A stretch of 64,000 nt of DNA, taken from the NCBI GenBank assembly GCA_028694155.1, contig JAQUTY010000003.1:68178-132177 (forward strand). Reading direction: 5' to 3'. Both the position numbers and the translations under genes were made by a program. Under the pieces are notes generated by a model, which saw only the letters and a list, made by a program, of their open reading frames with translations, was not told where the DNA came from and made no database searches. Within the stretch, counting starts at the first letter, position 1, and each line of letters begins with the position of its first letter. Source of the DNA: Eubacteriales bacterium (lineage in GTDB: Bacteria > Bacillota > Clostridia > Christensenellales > CAG-138). Below are positions 15,737 through 24,780 of the stretch, piece after piece.

Positions 15737-17105
15737 TTTGATTGTAATTGGCGGCGGCCCAGCAGGATATGTGGGCGCAATTAAAGCAGCGCAAGACGGT
15801 TTGAAGGTTGCACTTATAGAAAAGAATCAGTTAGGTGGTACCTGCCTAAATCGTGGCTGCATTCCAACAAAGGCATTGCTGCATTATGCGGCTATATATG
15901 AAGCCGTCACAAATGCGTGCCAATACGGCGTAGAAGCCGACAATGTATCGTTTGATTTTCAAAAAATGCATCAAAAGAAAGCTGCAACAGTCGCCATGCT
16001 CAGAGATGGGATTACCAGTTTGTTGAGTGCAAACAAAATTCAGACTTTTTACGGAGAAGGCAGTATAGTGGACGAACACACAGTCGCATGCAACGGTGAG
16101 CTGCTGGCTACTTCAAATATCCTAATTGCAGTCGGCTCCTCCCCTGCTATGCCCCCAATCAACGGCAAGGAAAATGCTGTTACAAGTGATGATCTGTTGG
16201 ATGGTGAGAACAAATTTTATGACAGATTAGCCATCATCGGTGGTGGCGTAATTGGCGTTGAGATGGCTTCGATCTATCGTGCATTAGGTGCTGAGGTTAC
16301 AGTTCTTGAGGCGATGGACAGGATTCTTCCAATGATGGACAGGGAGATTTCGCAGAGTCTGAGTATGGTCATGAAAAAGCGAGGAGTGAGCATTATCTCG
16401 GGCGCAAGCGTTCAAAGTATTGAGGGCATTACTCCGCTGACCGTTACATACAAGCACAAAGACCAACTTTTGCAGCTGGATGCAGATGGTGTACTTATCT
16501 GCACCGGTCGACGTCCGAACACGGCCAACCTGTTTTGCGATGACTTTTCCGTGGAAATGAACGGTCGATATATAAAGGTTGACGATAAGTTTATGACTAG
16601 TGTAAATGGCATTTTTGCCGTCGGAGATGTCAACGGCATAATGCCACTTGCCCATGCAGCAGAGGCACAGGCACTAGCTGCGGTTGCATATATGCAAGGC
16701 AAACAACCCTCAATCAACCCCCTAGTAGTGCCGTCCTGCGTTTATACTGACCCGGAAATTGCCTGTGTAGGCATTACTGCGGATGAAGCGAAAAATGCGC
16801 AAATGCGTGTGCGTACAGGCAAATACATCATGGCAACCAACGCAAAGACACTGATTGAAGGAAAGGAGCGCAGCTATATCAAACTGATATTTGATGACGA
16901 TTCGGATGTTCTGATTGGAGCACAGTTGTTTTGCGCTCATGCAACTGATATTATTGCGGAGCTTACTTCGGCAATATGCAACAAATTGACGAGCGCAGAT
17001 ATGCTAAAAGCTCTTAGACCGCACCCAACCTTCGTTGAGGGCATTACCGAGGCAATCGAAGCCTCACACGGAAACAGTATTCACATTATGCCTGCTAGGC
17101 GTTAA
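15729..17105 (+). CDS. lpdA: Dihydrolipoyl dehydrogenase (glycine cleavage L protein)
   Basis: A 458-residue flavoprotein that reoxidises dihydrolipoyl-GcvH with NAD+. FAD-binding [18 protein letters not shown], the redox disulfide [19 protein letters not shown] (Cys about 40 and 45), NAD-binding [16 protein letters not shown], and the C-terminal [12 protein letters not shown] with its catalytic His are all visible. There is no N-terminal lipoyl domain of the kind seen on some acetoin or pyruvate-complex versions. Its place in the gcv operon identifies it as the L protein. Confidence 0.96.
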   Translation: MFDLIVIGGGPAGYVGAIKAAQDGLKVALIEKNQLGGTCLNRGCIPTKALLHYAAIYEAVTNACQYGVEADNVSFDFQKMHQKKAATVAMLRDGITSLLSANKIQTFYGEGSIVDEHTVACNGELLATSNILIAVGSSPAMPPINGKENAVTSDDLLDGENKFYDRLAIIGGGVIGVEMASIYRALGAEVTVLEAMDRILPMMDREISQSLSMVMKKRGVSIISGASVQSIEGITPLTVTYKHKDQLLQLDADGVLICTGRRPNTANLFCDDFSVEMNGRYIKVDDKFMTSVNGIFAVGDVNGIMPLAHAAEAQALAAVAYMQGKQPSINPLVVPSCVYTDPEIACVGITADEAKNAQMRVRTGKYIMATNAKTLIEGKERSYIKLIFDDDSDVLIGAQLFCAHATDIIAELTSAICNKLTSADMLKALRPHPTFVEGITEAIEASHGNSIHIMPARR

Positions 17106-17121
17106 AAATAAGGAGGAAAAT

Positions 17122-18318
17122 ATGGCAATTTTGGATTTATTAGAAAAAGAGAGAGCACGTCAAAATGACGGATTGGAACTGATCGCTTCGGAAAATTTTG
17201 TTTCCGACAACGTTCGAAAAGCTGTTGGCAGCGTACTTACCAACAAGTATGCCGAGGGTTATCCTGCTGCACGCTATTATGGCGGCTGCGAGGTGGTCGA
17301 TGAGGTCGAATCGGAGACAATCAGGCTTGCAAAGGAACTGTTTGGTGCGGAACATGCGAATGTCCAGCCCCACAGCGGATCAACTGCCAACATGGCTGCA
17401 TACTTTGCCTTGCTTGAGCCGGGCGACACAGTGCTGGCGATGGATCTCAATAATGGCGGTCACCTGACTCACGGCGCAAAAGTATCGTTTTCGGGCAAGA
17501 TGTACAATTTTGTTCATTATGGTGTCGATGATAATGGTTACATAGATTACGACGATGTTCGCTCAAAGGCACTTGAATTCAAGCCCAAAGCGATAGTTGC
17601 AGGCGCATCGGCTTATTCAAGAATAATTGACTTTCCCAAGTTTCGTCAGATAGCCGATGAAGTTGGCGCATACTTCATCGTGGATATGGCGCATATTGCA
17701 GGACTTGTGGCAGCAGGTGAACACCCCTCCCCCGTTCCATATGCCGATGTCGTCACCTCAACCACTCACAAAACTCTAAGAGGTCCAAGAGGTGGATTGA
17801 TTCTCTGCAAGGAAACATTCAAAAAGCAGATTGACCGCGCTGTATTTCCGCAAATCCAAGGCGGACCGCTTGAACATGTCATTGCAGGCAAGGGAATTTG
17901 CTTTGAAGAAGCATTGATGCCTGAGTTTAAGCTGTATGCACAGCAGATACGCAAGAACGCCAAGGCCATGGTTGAAGCCTTTATTGCCCGTGGCTGCAAA
18001 ATTGTCAGCGGCGGAACGGACAATCATGTCTTTTTGCTTGATGTTATGTCTTCGTTTGGTGTGACGGGTCTTGACGCTCAGCAGAAGCTTGTCGATCGCA
18101 AGATAACAACCAACAAGAACATGATTCCCAACGACACGCAGAAACCCAAATACGCAAGTGGCATAAGACTGGGAACGGCCGCTATCACCACTCGTGGTTT
18201 GAAGGAAAATGATTGTGTTGAGATAGCAAACATAATTTGCGATATTCTCAGCGGCGTTGAGGGGAACGATATAGATGCTCGCATTGCCCAAGTAGTTGCA
18301 AAACAGACCCGAATCTAA
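17122..18318 (+). CDS. glyA: Serine hydroxymethyltransferase
   Basis: A 398-residue PLP enzyme interconverting serine + THF and glycine + methylene-THF. The start is the ATG at 17122 ([20 protein letters not shown]) with AGGAGG six bases upstream; frame upstream of this overlaps lpd[30 protein letters not shown] and [14 protein letters not shown] (PLP lysine) are canonical. Last gene of the gcv operon, where it can turn methylene-THF from glycine cleavage plus a second glycine into serine. Ends before a strong hairpin at 18332-18379. Confidence 0.96.
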   Translation: MAILDLLEKERARQNDGLELIASENFVSDNVRKAVGSVLTNKYAEGYPAARYYGGCEVVDEVESETIRLAKELFGAEHANVQPHSGSTANMAAYFALLEPGDTVLAMDLNNGGHLTHGAKVSFSGKMYNFVHYGVDDNGYIDYDDVRSKALEFKPKAIVAGASAYSRIIDFPKFRQIADEVGAYFIVDMAHIAGLVAAGEHPSPVPYADVVTSTTHKTLRGPRGGLILCKETFKKQIDRAVFPQIQGGPLEHVIAGKGICFEEALMPEFKLYAQQIRKNAKAMVEAFIARGCKIVSGGTDNHVFLLDVMSSFGVTGLDAQQKLVDRKITTNKNMIPNDTQKPKYASGIRLGTAAITTRGLKENDCVEIANIICDILSGVEGNDIDARIAQVVAKQTRI

Positions 18319-18331
18319 ATAATTATCATTG

Positions 18332-18385
18332 ACCTCACAACCCATATGTGCGAAAATAAGCATATACGAATTGTGAGGTATTTTT
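18332..18385 (+). terminator. Hairpin between glyA and dCMP deaminase that also buries a ribosome site
   Basis: ACCTCACAA (18332-18340) pairs perfectly with TTGTGAGGT (18371-18379); an inner stem ATATG/CATAT (18344-18348, 18361-18365) extends it. ATTTTT follows directly. This is a plausible terminator for the gcv operon, but the 3' arm contains GTGAGG, the only Shine-Dalgarno candidate for the ATG at 18388, so folding would also block translation of the next gene. Confidence 0.75.
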
Positions 18386-18387
18386 GT

Positions 18388-18807
18388 ATGCAGAGAATTA
18401 GCAAGCCAAACTATTATCTGTCTATCGCCGCTGAGGTTGCAAAAAGATCAACCTGTCTTAGGCGTCAGTACGGTGCAGTTATTGTCAAAAATGATGAGAT
18501 CGTGGCTACCGGATATAACGGAGCACCAAGGGGCGATGCAAATTGCTGCGATGTAGGCGAGTGCTGGCGTGACGTCAACCACATTCCTCATGGCGAACAG
18601 TATGAAAAGTGCGTTGCTGTCCATGCGGAGTGCAATGCCATTATCAGCGCAAGCAGAAATGAGATGCTAGGCAGTTCACTTTATCTTTACGGCTTTGAAA
18701 ACGGAGAACCGATGGACGGGCCTCTCCCCTGTCTCATTTGCTCACGTCTGATAAAAAATGCTGGAATTGCTATGGTTTTCAACAACCGTGGAGGTATGCC
18801 CGTATGA
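18388..18807 (+). CDS. Deoxycytidylate (dCMP) deaminase family protein
   Basis: A 139-residue zinc enzyme converting dCMP to dUMP, the precursor of dTMP. The zinc site is VHAECNAI (HAE, with the proton-shuttle Glu) and PCLICSRLI (PCxxC). YGAVIVKNDEIVATGYNGAP and DVGECWR are typical of ComEB/dCMP deaminases. Start at 18388 (MQRISKPNYY); an upstream in-frame ATG at 18346 falls inside the preceding hairpin and has no ribosome site. Its TGA overlaps the thyX ATG (ATGA), so the pair works in sequence: dCMP to dUMP to dTMP. Confidence 0.92.
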   Translation: MQRISKPNYYLSIAAEVAKRSTCLRRQYGAVIVKNDEIVATGYNGAPRGDANCCDVGECWRDVNHIPHGEQYEKCVAVHAECNAIISASRNEMLGSSLYLYGFENGEPMDGPLPCLICSRLIKNAGIAMVFNNRGGMPV

Positions 18808-19559
18808 ATATAACAAAGGTTGGAGAGGGCAAAGTCGTTCTGATTGCAGGCGGTGGAAAGATTTATACTGATCTTGCCGCAAGATTTACTCGTTCCGAAA
18901 AGGGTCTTGTTGAGCTTCTTTCTTCCGAAGATGATGCCAAGCTGGTGCGTACTATCGTGGATAAGGGGCATCTTGCCGCTACCGAGTTCGACTATTTCCT
19001 GTTTGGCGTTGAAGGATACTCTCGTGTTACCGAGGCGCAGTTGGTGCGCAAGCGCCTAGCAAGTTACCTGATTAAAAGCGGACGTATTGAAAAGCATGGA
19101 CGACGCAGCTTTGATGTGGCAGTTCCCGATGGCATTTTGGATCACAAATGCTCCTGCAAACTAAAAAACGGAGATAGCATTGAGCTGGACGGGCACGATC
19201 TGCTTGACCTTACCGAGCAATGGTATAACAGCGGAGTAAATGCAGGTTTGAGGGAGGAAGATTTACGCTATCTAAAGCCGGAAGCGACTGAGTTCAAAGC
19301 TCTAATTGGAATGAATGCGCACGCTCTGCTCGATTGGTTCAAAATCCGTTGCTGCCAAAATGCGCAAGCAGAGATTCGAGACATGGCATGGAAGATGCTT
19401 CGTCTCTGTAAGCAGGCAGCACCTGAGCTGTTTGAAACGGCAGGCCCGAGCTGCGTCTCGCTTGGTTACTGTCCTGAAAATGATTTTCAAAACAAACATT
19501 GTCATGTGATACGAAAGGATGCAGCAATGAAGATTCTGCAGGATTATTCCAAAAAATAA
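18804..19559 (+). CDS. thyX: FAD-dependent thymidylate synthase, divergent ThyX
   Basis: A 251-residue flavin enzyme making dTMP from dUMP with methylene-THF as carbon donor. The ATG at 18804 follows GGAGG (18790-18794) and overlaps the dCMP deaminase stop. The signature RHRx7S is present as RKRLASYLIKS (His to Lys), and the usual SYNELSGR reads SYLIKSGR; the region FLFGVEGYSRVTEAQLVRKR otherwise aligns with ThyX, and the conserved EH before it is EF. I recall this RKRLASYLIKSGR pattern in other Clostridia, so it is a clade feature, yet canonical substrate-contacting residues are missing. The C-terminus keeps HALLDWFKIRCCQNAQAEIR, the typical ThyX RxxxxAQxEIR block. Confidence 0.9.
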   Translation: MNITKVGEGKVVLIAGGGKIYTDLAARFTRSEKGLVELLSSEDDAKLVRTIVDKGHLAATEFDYFLFGVEGYSRVTEAQLVRKRLASYLIKSGRIEKHGRRSFDVAVPDGILDHKCSCKLKNGDSIELDGHDLLDLTEQWYNSGVNAGLREEDLRYLKPEATEFKALIGMNAHALLDWFKIRCCQNAQAEIRDMAWKMLRLCKQAAPELFETAGPSCVSLGYCPENDFQNKHCHVIRKDAAMKILQDYSKK

Positions 19560-19585
19560 AGCAGACCGTGATATTTGCGGCCTGC
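19551..19585 (-). terminator. Terminator after nfnB
   Basis: Minus strand GCAGGCCG (19585-19578) pairs with CGGTCTGC (19568-19561) with one G-U pair, then TTTATTTTTT (19560-19551). Good intrinsic terminator for the nfnAB operon, between the convergent thyX and nfnB. Confidence 0.8.
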
Positions 19586-19598
19586 TCAATATTGCAAA

Positions 19599-20990
19599 CT
19601 ATTTCTCAGTTAGATACTTGTCGATTGCAGACGCTGCATTTTTGCCTGCGCCCATTGCCAAAATAACGGTTGCTGCACCCGTGACCGCATCACCGCCTGC
19701 AAATACGCCCTTTCTGGAGGTCTGTCCTGTAGCTTCATCTGCAATAATTCCACCCCATGATTCTGTTTCAAGTCCCTTTGTTGTAGACTTTATCAGGGGG
19801 TTAGGCGAAGTTCCAATTGACATTATCACACAATCTACGTCAATGATGAACTCAGAGCCATTCTTCTCAACCGGTCTGCGCCTGCCCGAACTGTCCGGTT
19901 CGCCAAGCTCCATTTCAACGCACTTTATGCCTGTAACATTAAACTTATCGTCTCCAAGGATCTCAGTTGGGTTATTCAACAGCTTGAACACAATCCCTTC
20001 TTCCATAGCGTGTTCAACCTCTTCCTTTCGGGCCGGAAGCTCTGCAAGAGATCTGCGGTAAACAATATACACCTCTTGAGCCCCCAGTCTTTTTGCGCAA
20101 CGTGCTGCGTCCATTGCAACATTTCCGCCGCCTACTACCGCAACACGCTTGGCATTATGAATCGGCGTCCAGCTATCCTGCTTGTAAGCCTTCATTAAAT
20201 TCACTCTTGTTAAAAACTCGTTTGCCGAGTAAACGCCTTTTAGATTCTCGCCCGGTATTCTCATGAACTTTGGCAGACCTGCTCCCGAACCGATGAATAC
20301 CGCTTCATATCCGTATTCATCCATAAGTTCGTCAATAGATAATACCTTACCGATAACCATGTTAGTTTCAACCCTTACTCCAAGCTCTTTGAGCGAATCA
20401 ATCTCCTTTTGAACAATGGCTTTTGGAAGACGAAACTCGGGAATGCCATAAACTAGCACTCCTCCGGCTAGGTGCAACGCTTCAAAAATCGTGACGCTGT
20501 ATCCTTTTTTTGCAAGGTCGCCGGCGCAGGTAAGTCCCGCAGGTCCTGAGCCTACAACAGCTACCTTGCGGCCGTTTCCCTTGGGCTGGTCAGGCTTCTG
20601 TCGGCTAAGTTCGTTGTGACGATCGGCAACAAATCTTTCAAGGCGACCAATGCCAACAGGCTCTCCCTTGATTCCGCGAACGCAAACCTGCTCACATTGT
20701 GTTTCCTGAGGGCACACCCTTCCGCAAACTGCAGGCAAGGAGCTGGAGCGCTGAATGATTTTGTATGCTTCCTCAAACTCGCCCTGCGCAACCTTTGCAA
20801 TGAACTCAGGAATATCAATCCTTACGGGGCATCCGGTTACACACGGTTTGTTCTTGCAATGCAGGCAACGCTTTGCTTCATCAAGAGCCTGCTCCTCCGA
20901 ATATCCTAAAGCAACCTCGGAAAAATTTTTGTTTCTTACATCTGCAGCCTGCGTTGGCATCTCGTTCTTTTTTAGGCTCATGTTAGGCAT
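19599..20990 (-). CDS. nfnB: NfnB: NADPH-binding subunit of ferredoxin:NADP+ bifurcating transhydrogenase
   Basis: A 463-residue protein of the glutamate-synthase small-subunit family. Two N-terminal 4Fe-4S cluster motifs (CLHCKNKPCVTGCP and CGRVCPQETQCEQVC, residues about 42-110) precede an FAD domain (VAVVGSGPAGLTCAGDLAKKG) and an NADP domain (VAVVGGGNVAMDAARCAKRLG). It ends with GVFAGGDAVTGAATVILAMGAGKNAA. Alone it could be called gltA/sudA, but the immediately preceding nfnA partner (stop and start two bases apart) points to NfnAB, which couples NADH and reduced ferredoxin to NADP+ reduction. That enzyme is typical of anaerobic Clostridia. Confidence 0.9.
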   Translation of the reverse strand: MPNMSLKKNEMPTQAADVRNKNFSEVALGYSEEQALDEAKRCLHCKNKPCVTGCPVRIDIPEFIAKVAQGEFEEAYKIIQRSSSLPAVCGRVCPQETQCEQVCVRGIKGEPVGIGRLERFVADRHNELSRQKPDQPKGNGRKVAVVGSGPAGLTCAGDLAKKGYSVTIFEALHLAGGVLVYGIPEFRLPKAIVQKEIDSLKELGVRVETNMVIGKVLSIDELMDEYGYEAVFIGSGAGLPKFMRIPGENLKGVYSANEFLTRVNLMKAYKQDSWTPIHNAKRVAVVGGGNVAMDAARCAKRLGAQEVYIVYRRSLAELPARKEEVEHAMEEGIVFKLLNNPTEILGDDKFNVTGIKCVEMELGEPDSSGRRRPVEKNGSEFIIDVDCVIMSIGTSPNPLIKSTTKGLETESWGGIIADEATGQTSRKGVFAGGDAVTGAATVILAMGAGKNAASAIDKYLTEK

Positions 20991-20991
20991 A

Positions 20992-21834
20992 CTATTTCAC
21001 CTCCGCTTTTAACAGATTGCAAACATGTTCGTGCGCCTTAATCTCAAAATCGCGATAGGTTGAGGCACGAGCCATGGTCTCATCAAAGTCAACAAGATGT
21101 CCGTCAAAATCCGGACCATCAACACAAGCAAATTTGGTCTTGCCTCCAACTGTCAAACGACAACAACCGCACATTCCGGTGCCGTCTATCATAATGGAAT
21201 TCATGCTGACCGTAGTTTTTATGTTGTACTGTTGGGTTAGCTTGCAGACAAACTTCATCATAATCAATGGCCCTATGGTGATAACTTCATCATATTGGTT
21301 GCCCTCTTCGATGAGCTTCTTTAATGCGTCCGTGACTAAGCCTTTCGTTCCATAACTTCCATCGTCAGTCATCAGCTCCATGCGTGATGAAGCTGCTTTG
21401 AACTCGTCCTCTAATATCACAAGATCCTTTGTTCTAAAGCCCACTATTGCGTGTACCTCTGCTCCCAACTGATGAAGCTTCTTTGTTACTGGATATGCAA
21501 TAGCGCAGCCGACTCCGCCTCCCACAACTGCTACTTTCTTTAGCCCATCAGTGTGCGTAGCTTGCCCCAAAGGTCCAACAAAATCAGCAATATATTCGCC
21601 TTCCACCTTGTGATTTAGCAGCTCGGTTGATGCACCAACGATTTGAAAGATAATCGTGACAGTCCCTTTGTTCCTGTCAAAATCAGCAACAGTCAACGGA
21701 ATGCGTTCACCTTGGTCATCAACACGTAGAATGATGAACTGACCCGGTTCTGCTTTTTTCGCAATCAGCGGGGCATCAATCTCCATTAGGGTAACTGTGG
21801 GATTCAATTCTCTTTTTTTAACGATCTTGTACAC
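20992..21834 (-). CDS. nfnA: NfnA: NADH-binding subunit of bifurcating transhydrogenase
   Basis: A 280-residue FNR-like flavoprotein (sulfide dehydrogenase / dihydroorotate dehydrogenase electron-transfer family). It has an FAD-binding beta-barrel (EPGQFIILRVDDQGERIPLT), an NAD domain (VAVVGGGVGCAIAYPV) and a C-terminal 2Fe-2S motif (GTGMCGCCRLTVGGKTKFAC). ATG at 21834 follows AGGAGAATTC. With NfnB it forms the electron-bifurcating complex that balances NADH, NADPH and reduced ferredoxin pools. An SudAB (sulfide dehydrogenase) role is the alternative. Confidence 0.9.
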   Translation of the reverse strand: MYKIVKKRELNPTVTLMEIDAPLIAKKAEPGQFIILRVDDQGERIPLTVADFDRNKGTVTIIFQIVGASTELLNHKVEGEYIADFVGPLGQATHTDGLKKVAVVGGGVGCAIAYPVTKKLHQLGAEVHAIVGFRTKDLVILEDEFKAASSRMELMTDDGSYGTKGLVTDALKKLIEEGNQYDEVITIGPLIMMKFVCKLTQQYNIKTTVSMNSIMIDGTGMCGCCRLTVGGKTKFACVDGPDFDGHLVDFDETMARASTYRDFEIKAHEHVCNLLKAEVK

Positions 21835-21863
21835 ATGAATTCTCCTGTTAATTAGATATAAAT

Positions 21864-21892
21864 ATTTTATAGTAATACGCTAATATTGTCAA
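21864..21892 (-). promoter_or_regulatory. Promoter of nfnAB
   Basis: Minus strand TTGACA (21892-21887), 17-base spacer, TAAAAT (21869-21864), about 30 bases before the ATG at 21834. Confidence 0.85.
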
Positions 21893-21970
21893 TTAAAACT
21901 AGGTTGTCCAATTCCATCTTTTCTTTGCGATGAAAATGAAAGATTTTTCTCAATGAGTGTCAAATAATAC

Positions 21971-21999
21971 TTGACAGATTGAATCAAAATGGCTAAAAT
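21971..21999 (+). promoter_or_regulatory. Promoter of tRNA-Arg
   Basis: TTGACA (21971-21976), 17-base spacer, TAAAAT (21994-21999), 17 bases before the mature tRNA. Confidence 0.85.
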
Positions 22000-22016
22000 A
22001 ACAAGGTACGTTAAAT

Positions 22017-22092
22017 GCGCTTGTAGCTCAGTGGATAGAGTGCCCGGCTACGAACCGGTAGGTCGAAGGTTCGAACCCTTCCAGGCGCGCCA
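22017..22092 (+). tRNA. tRNA-Arg (anticodon ACG)
   Basis: 76 bases forming a full cloverleaf. The acceptor stem GCGCTTG pairs with CAGGCGC (one G-U), the D-arm has AGCTCAGTGGATAGAG, the anticodon arm CCGGCTACGAACCGG places ACG at the anticodon, the variable loop is short, and the T-arm GAAGGTTCGAACCCTTC is present. Discriminator G and the encoded CCA (22090-22092) follow. ACG (read as ICG after deamination) decodes CGU, CGC and CGA. Confidence 0.97.
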
Positions 22093-22096
22093 AAAA

Positions 22097-22121
22097 AAGT
22101 CATCATATGATGGCTTTTTTT
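22097..22121. terminator. Terminator shared by tRNA-Arg and lysR
   Basis: AAGTCATCAT pairs with ATGATGGCTT (22097-22116) followed by a T run to 22121; A-runs on the other side make it usable from both directions, fitting the convergent tRNA and lysR. Confidence 0.8.
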
Positions 22122-22126
22122 ATTAC

Positions 22127-23008
22127 TTATTTATACCGTTCCGCAACCCATTTACGAATATGTTCAGCGAACAGGCGCACATAGACATTATCAAGGTGGC
22201 CATTTGGCATGGCTATTCCAATAGTTCTTCTTGCTCCGTTCTCAAGCTCGATGGCACATATATTTTCAGAACTGCCGCTAAGCAAAAGCTCGGGCATTAT
22301 GCTGACGCCCAAGCCTTGCTCCACCATGGCAATAATGGCATAATCGTCCTTTGTCGTAAATTTGACATTCACCTTGACTCCTGCACTTTCTAAGGCTCTT
22401 CTTGCGTCATGGTCGCTATTTTCCATCAGACTGATAAAGTCCTCATTTTCAATCTGAGATACTGCTATTCTATTTTTTCCTGCTAATCTGTGATCATTCG
22501 GCAAAACAGCCATGAGCCTGTCCTCCATTAGCGGTATTACCTCGCAACCGTCAACTTCACAGGGCAACGTCACAAATCCAATATCTATGCTCCCATCTTT
22601 GAGCCATTCATTTATGTCGTGATAATCGCCGTTCATCAAGCCAATATCAATATTCGAATTGGATTTATCAAACTCTTTGATTATTCTGGGAAGCCAATGA
22701 ACCGCAACACTTGTAAATGCTCCAATGCGTATCTTTCCCCCAATTTTACCTCTCAGGCTTGCTGCGGTCTTTTTTAGAGATGCTTCCGCTTTCAACAGAT
22801 TTTTTACATCAGATAGAATGAATTGACCTTCTTTTGTCAAGACAGCACCATTTCTTCCACGAGAAACCAGATTAAGTCCCAAGTCCTTCTCCAGTGCAAT
22901 AAGTGACCTGCTAACCCCCGACTGAGTACAGCCCAACAGCTCCGCTGCTTTGGTGATATTTCCAACTTCGGCGACCTTCTCGAATATCTCATACTTTATA
23001 TTGCTCAT
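22127..23008 (-). CDS. LysR-family transcriptional regulator
   Basis: A 293-residue DNA-binding regulator. The N-terminal winged helix-turn-helix is VGNITKAAELLGCTQSGVSRSLIALEKDLGLNLVSR (shown here by its ends; residues about 12-50), followed by a substrate-binding domain (GKIRIGAFTSVAVHWLPRII). It is divergent from putP with 160 bases between the starts, the usual arrangement for a LysR protein that controls its neighbour and itself. The effector is unknown; the DHRLAGK and QGLGVSIMPELLL segments belong to the ligand-binding fold. Confidence 0.92.
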   Translation of the reverse strand: MSNIKYEIFEKVAEVGNITKAAELLGCTQSGVSRSLIALEKDLGLNLVSRGRNGAVLTKEGQFILSDVKNLLKAEASLKKTAASLRGKIGGKIRIGAFTSVAVHWLPRIIKEFDKSNSNIDIGLMNGDYHDINEWLKDGSIDIGFVTLPCEVDGCEVIPLMEDRLMAVLPNDHRLAGKNRIAVSQIENEDFISLMENSDHDARRALESAGVKVNVKFTTKDDYAIIAMVEQGLGVSIMPELLLSGSSENICAIELENGARRTIGIAMPNGHLDNVYVRLFAEHIRKWVAERYK

Positions 23009-23090
23009 TGTATGCTGCGTCCTTTACATTACATTTACTCATGTTATTTTCTATTATAAATAATTATTTGCTAAAAATCAAGAGTTTTTC

Positions 23091-23119
23091 TTGCATTATT
23101 TCTAATATTGTACTATAAT
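23091..23119 (+). promoter_or_regulatory. Promoter of putP
   Basis: TTGCAT (23091-23096), 17-base spacer, TATAAT (23114-23119). The transcription start would lie about 40 bases before the ATG. AT-rich sequence upstream of it (23009-23090) is the likely LysR binding region, although no clear T-N11-A operator stands out. Confidence 0.75.
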
Positions 23120-23168
23120 TGCAAAATATTAGATTACAAAACATCATAATTTACACTTAGGGGGTAAA

Positions 23169-24728
23169 ATGGACAAAAATACAATTATGATTTTGATTGC
23201 AATGGCAATCTACATGGGTGCTGTCATTTTAATTGGCGTTATGTTTTCAAAGCGGGCAAACGCCAGCTCGGAAAACTACTTTCTTGGCGGACGTACGCTA
23301 GGTCCTTGGGTGAGCGCAATGAGCGCAGAGGCGTCCGATATGAGCGGTTGGCTCTTAATGGGACTTCCGGGCGTGGCATATTGGTGTGGACTAGCAGATG
23401 CCCTTTGGACTGCTATTGGTCTTGCCATAGGTACCTACGTTAACTGGCTGATTGTATCAAAGCGTTTGCGTCGATACAGTATTAAAGCTGATGGAGCAAT
23501 TACACTTCCCGACTTCTTTTCACGCAGATTTAAAGAGAATAGAAAAATCATTATGACAATTTCGGCAGTATTTATCATCATCTTCTTTACCGTTTATGCT
23601 GCCAGTTGCTTGGTGACTTGCGGAAAACTGTTTTCCACACTCTTTGGCGCACCATACATACCCATGATGATAATTGGCGCAGTTTTTGTCCTCACTTACA
23701 CCATTGCTGGAGGTTTTCTTGCTGAGAGTGCATCTGACTTCATGCAGGCGATAGTGATGATAATTGCACTTGTGACGGTGCTTGTTGTTGGAACGGTTTC
23801 TGCAGGAGGCATTAGTGAAGTAATCAACAGTGCAAAGAGTTACCCCGGATTCTTTGAGTTCTTCGGAATAGCTTCTCCTGCGCTCAACGAGGCAAAAGAA
23901 CAAATTATACTGAACGGCGTGCCGATGTTTAATTCTTCTAATACTTATGGCATCATCTCAATTATCTCGACTCTTGCTTGGGGGCTTGGTTACTTTGGAA
24001 TGCCGCAGGTGTTGCTTAGATTCATGGCAATACGCAACGAGCGTGAACTGCCCAACGCACGAAGAATTGCAACCGTATGGGTCGTAATTTCTCTGGGTGC
24101 TGCAATCTTTATCGGATTGATTGGCAGAGCTCTCTACCCCACGGCTCTTAACACTTCTTCGGCTGCAGAGAGCATATTCATTCAGTTGTCCACAAGTATG
24201 CTGCCAGCAATAGTGGCCGGATTTGTAATGGCCGGTATTTTGGCGGCAACAATAAGTTCATCGGACTCATATTTGCTTATTGCTGCTTCTGCAGTATCTA
24301 AAAACATATATCAGGGGTTGATAAAGAAAAATGCTACGGACAAGCAAGTAATGCTTATGTCTAGAATTGTGCTTCTTCTTATAACAGTATTTGCCATCAT
24401 TATTGCGCTTGACGAGAATAGCATCATTTTCAAGATAGTATCGTTTGCATGGGCTGGATTCGGAGCGACCTTTGGACCTTTGGTACTGTTCTGCCTATTC
24501 TGGAAGCGCACAAATCGTGCAGGTGCGATTGCAGGCATGATAGGCGGTGGTTTGATGGTCTTCTTTTGGAAGCTGGTAATTCGACCCTTGGGCGGAGTAT
24601 TTGATATCTACGAATTGCTGCCCGCATTCATCGTTTCATGTTTGTTGATAATTATTGTGTCATTAGCCACAAAAGAGCCTTCTGCAGACATAAAGCGAGA
24701 ATTTGACGAGGTGAAAGCAGGAATATAG
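23169..24728 (+). CDS. putP: Sodium/proline symporter (SSS family)
   Basis: A 519-residue membrane protein with about 13 transmembrane helices, of the sodium:solute symporter family. RANASSENYFLGGRTLGPWVS, MSAEASDMSGWLLMGLPG and GILAATISSSDSYLLIAAS match PutP, including the sodium-site serines of the last. ATG at 23169 follows a GGGGG-type ribosome site. Imports proline with Na+. The divergent LysR gene probably regulates it. No proline-degrading genes lie nearby, so the role may be nutrient uptake or osmoprotection. Confidence 0.92.
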   Translation: MDKNTIMILIAMAIYMGAVILIGVMFSKRANASSENYFLGGRTLGPWVSAMSAEASDMSGWLLMGLPGVAYWCGLADALWTAIGLAIGTYVNWLIVSKRLRRYSIKADGAITLPDFFSRRFKENRKIIMTISAVFIIIFFTVYAASCLVTCGKLFSTLFGAPYIPMMIIGAVFVLTYTIAGGFLAESASDFMQAIVMIIALVTVLVVGTVSAGGISEVINSAKSYPGFFEFFGIASPALNEAKEQIILNGVPMFNSSNTYGIISIISTLAWGLGYFGMPQVLLRFMAIRNERELPNARRIATVWVVISLGAAIFIGLIGRALYPTALNTSSAAESIFIQLSTSMLPAIVAGFVMAGILAATISSSDSYLLIAASAVSKNIYQGLIKKNATDKQVMLMSRIVLLLITVFAIIIALDENSIIFKIVSFAWAGFGATFGPLVLFCLFWKRTNRAGAIAGMIGGGLMVFFWKLVIRPLGGVFDIYELLPAFIVSCLLIIIVSLATKEPSADIKREFDEVKAGI

Positions 24729-24743
24729 TCAGAAAAGCGAAGA

Positions 24744-24780
24744 AAGGTCGCCAATAGTCAATAGCGACCTTCTTTCATTT
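24744..24780. terminator. Terminator between putP and glycosyltransferase
   Basis: AAGGTCGC (24744-24751) pairs with GCGACCTT (24764-24771), followed by CTTTCATTTT; pyrimidine-rich tracts on both strands suit the convergent genes. Confidence 0.7.

Noticed and set aside
17776..18363. 195-codon minus-strand frame over the end of glyA
   Set aside because: Complement of a clearly conserved enzyme; no coding features of its own.
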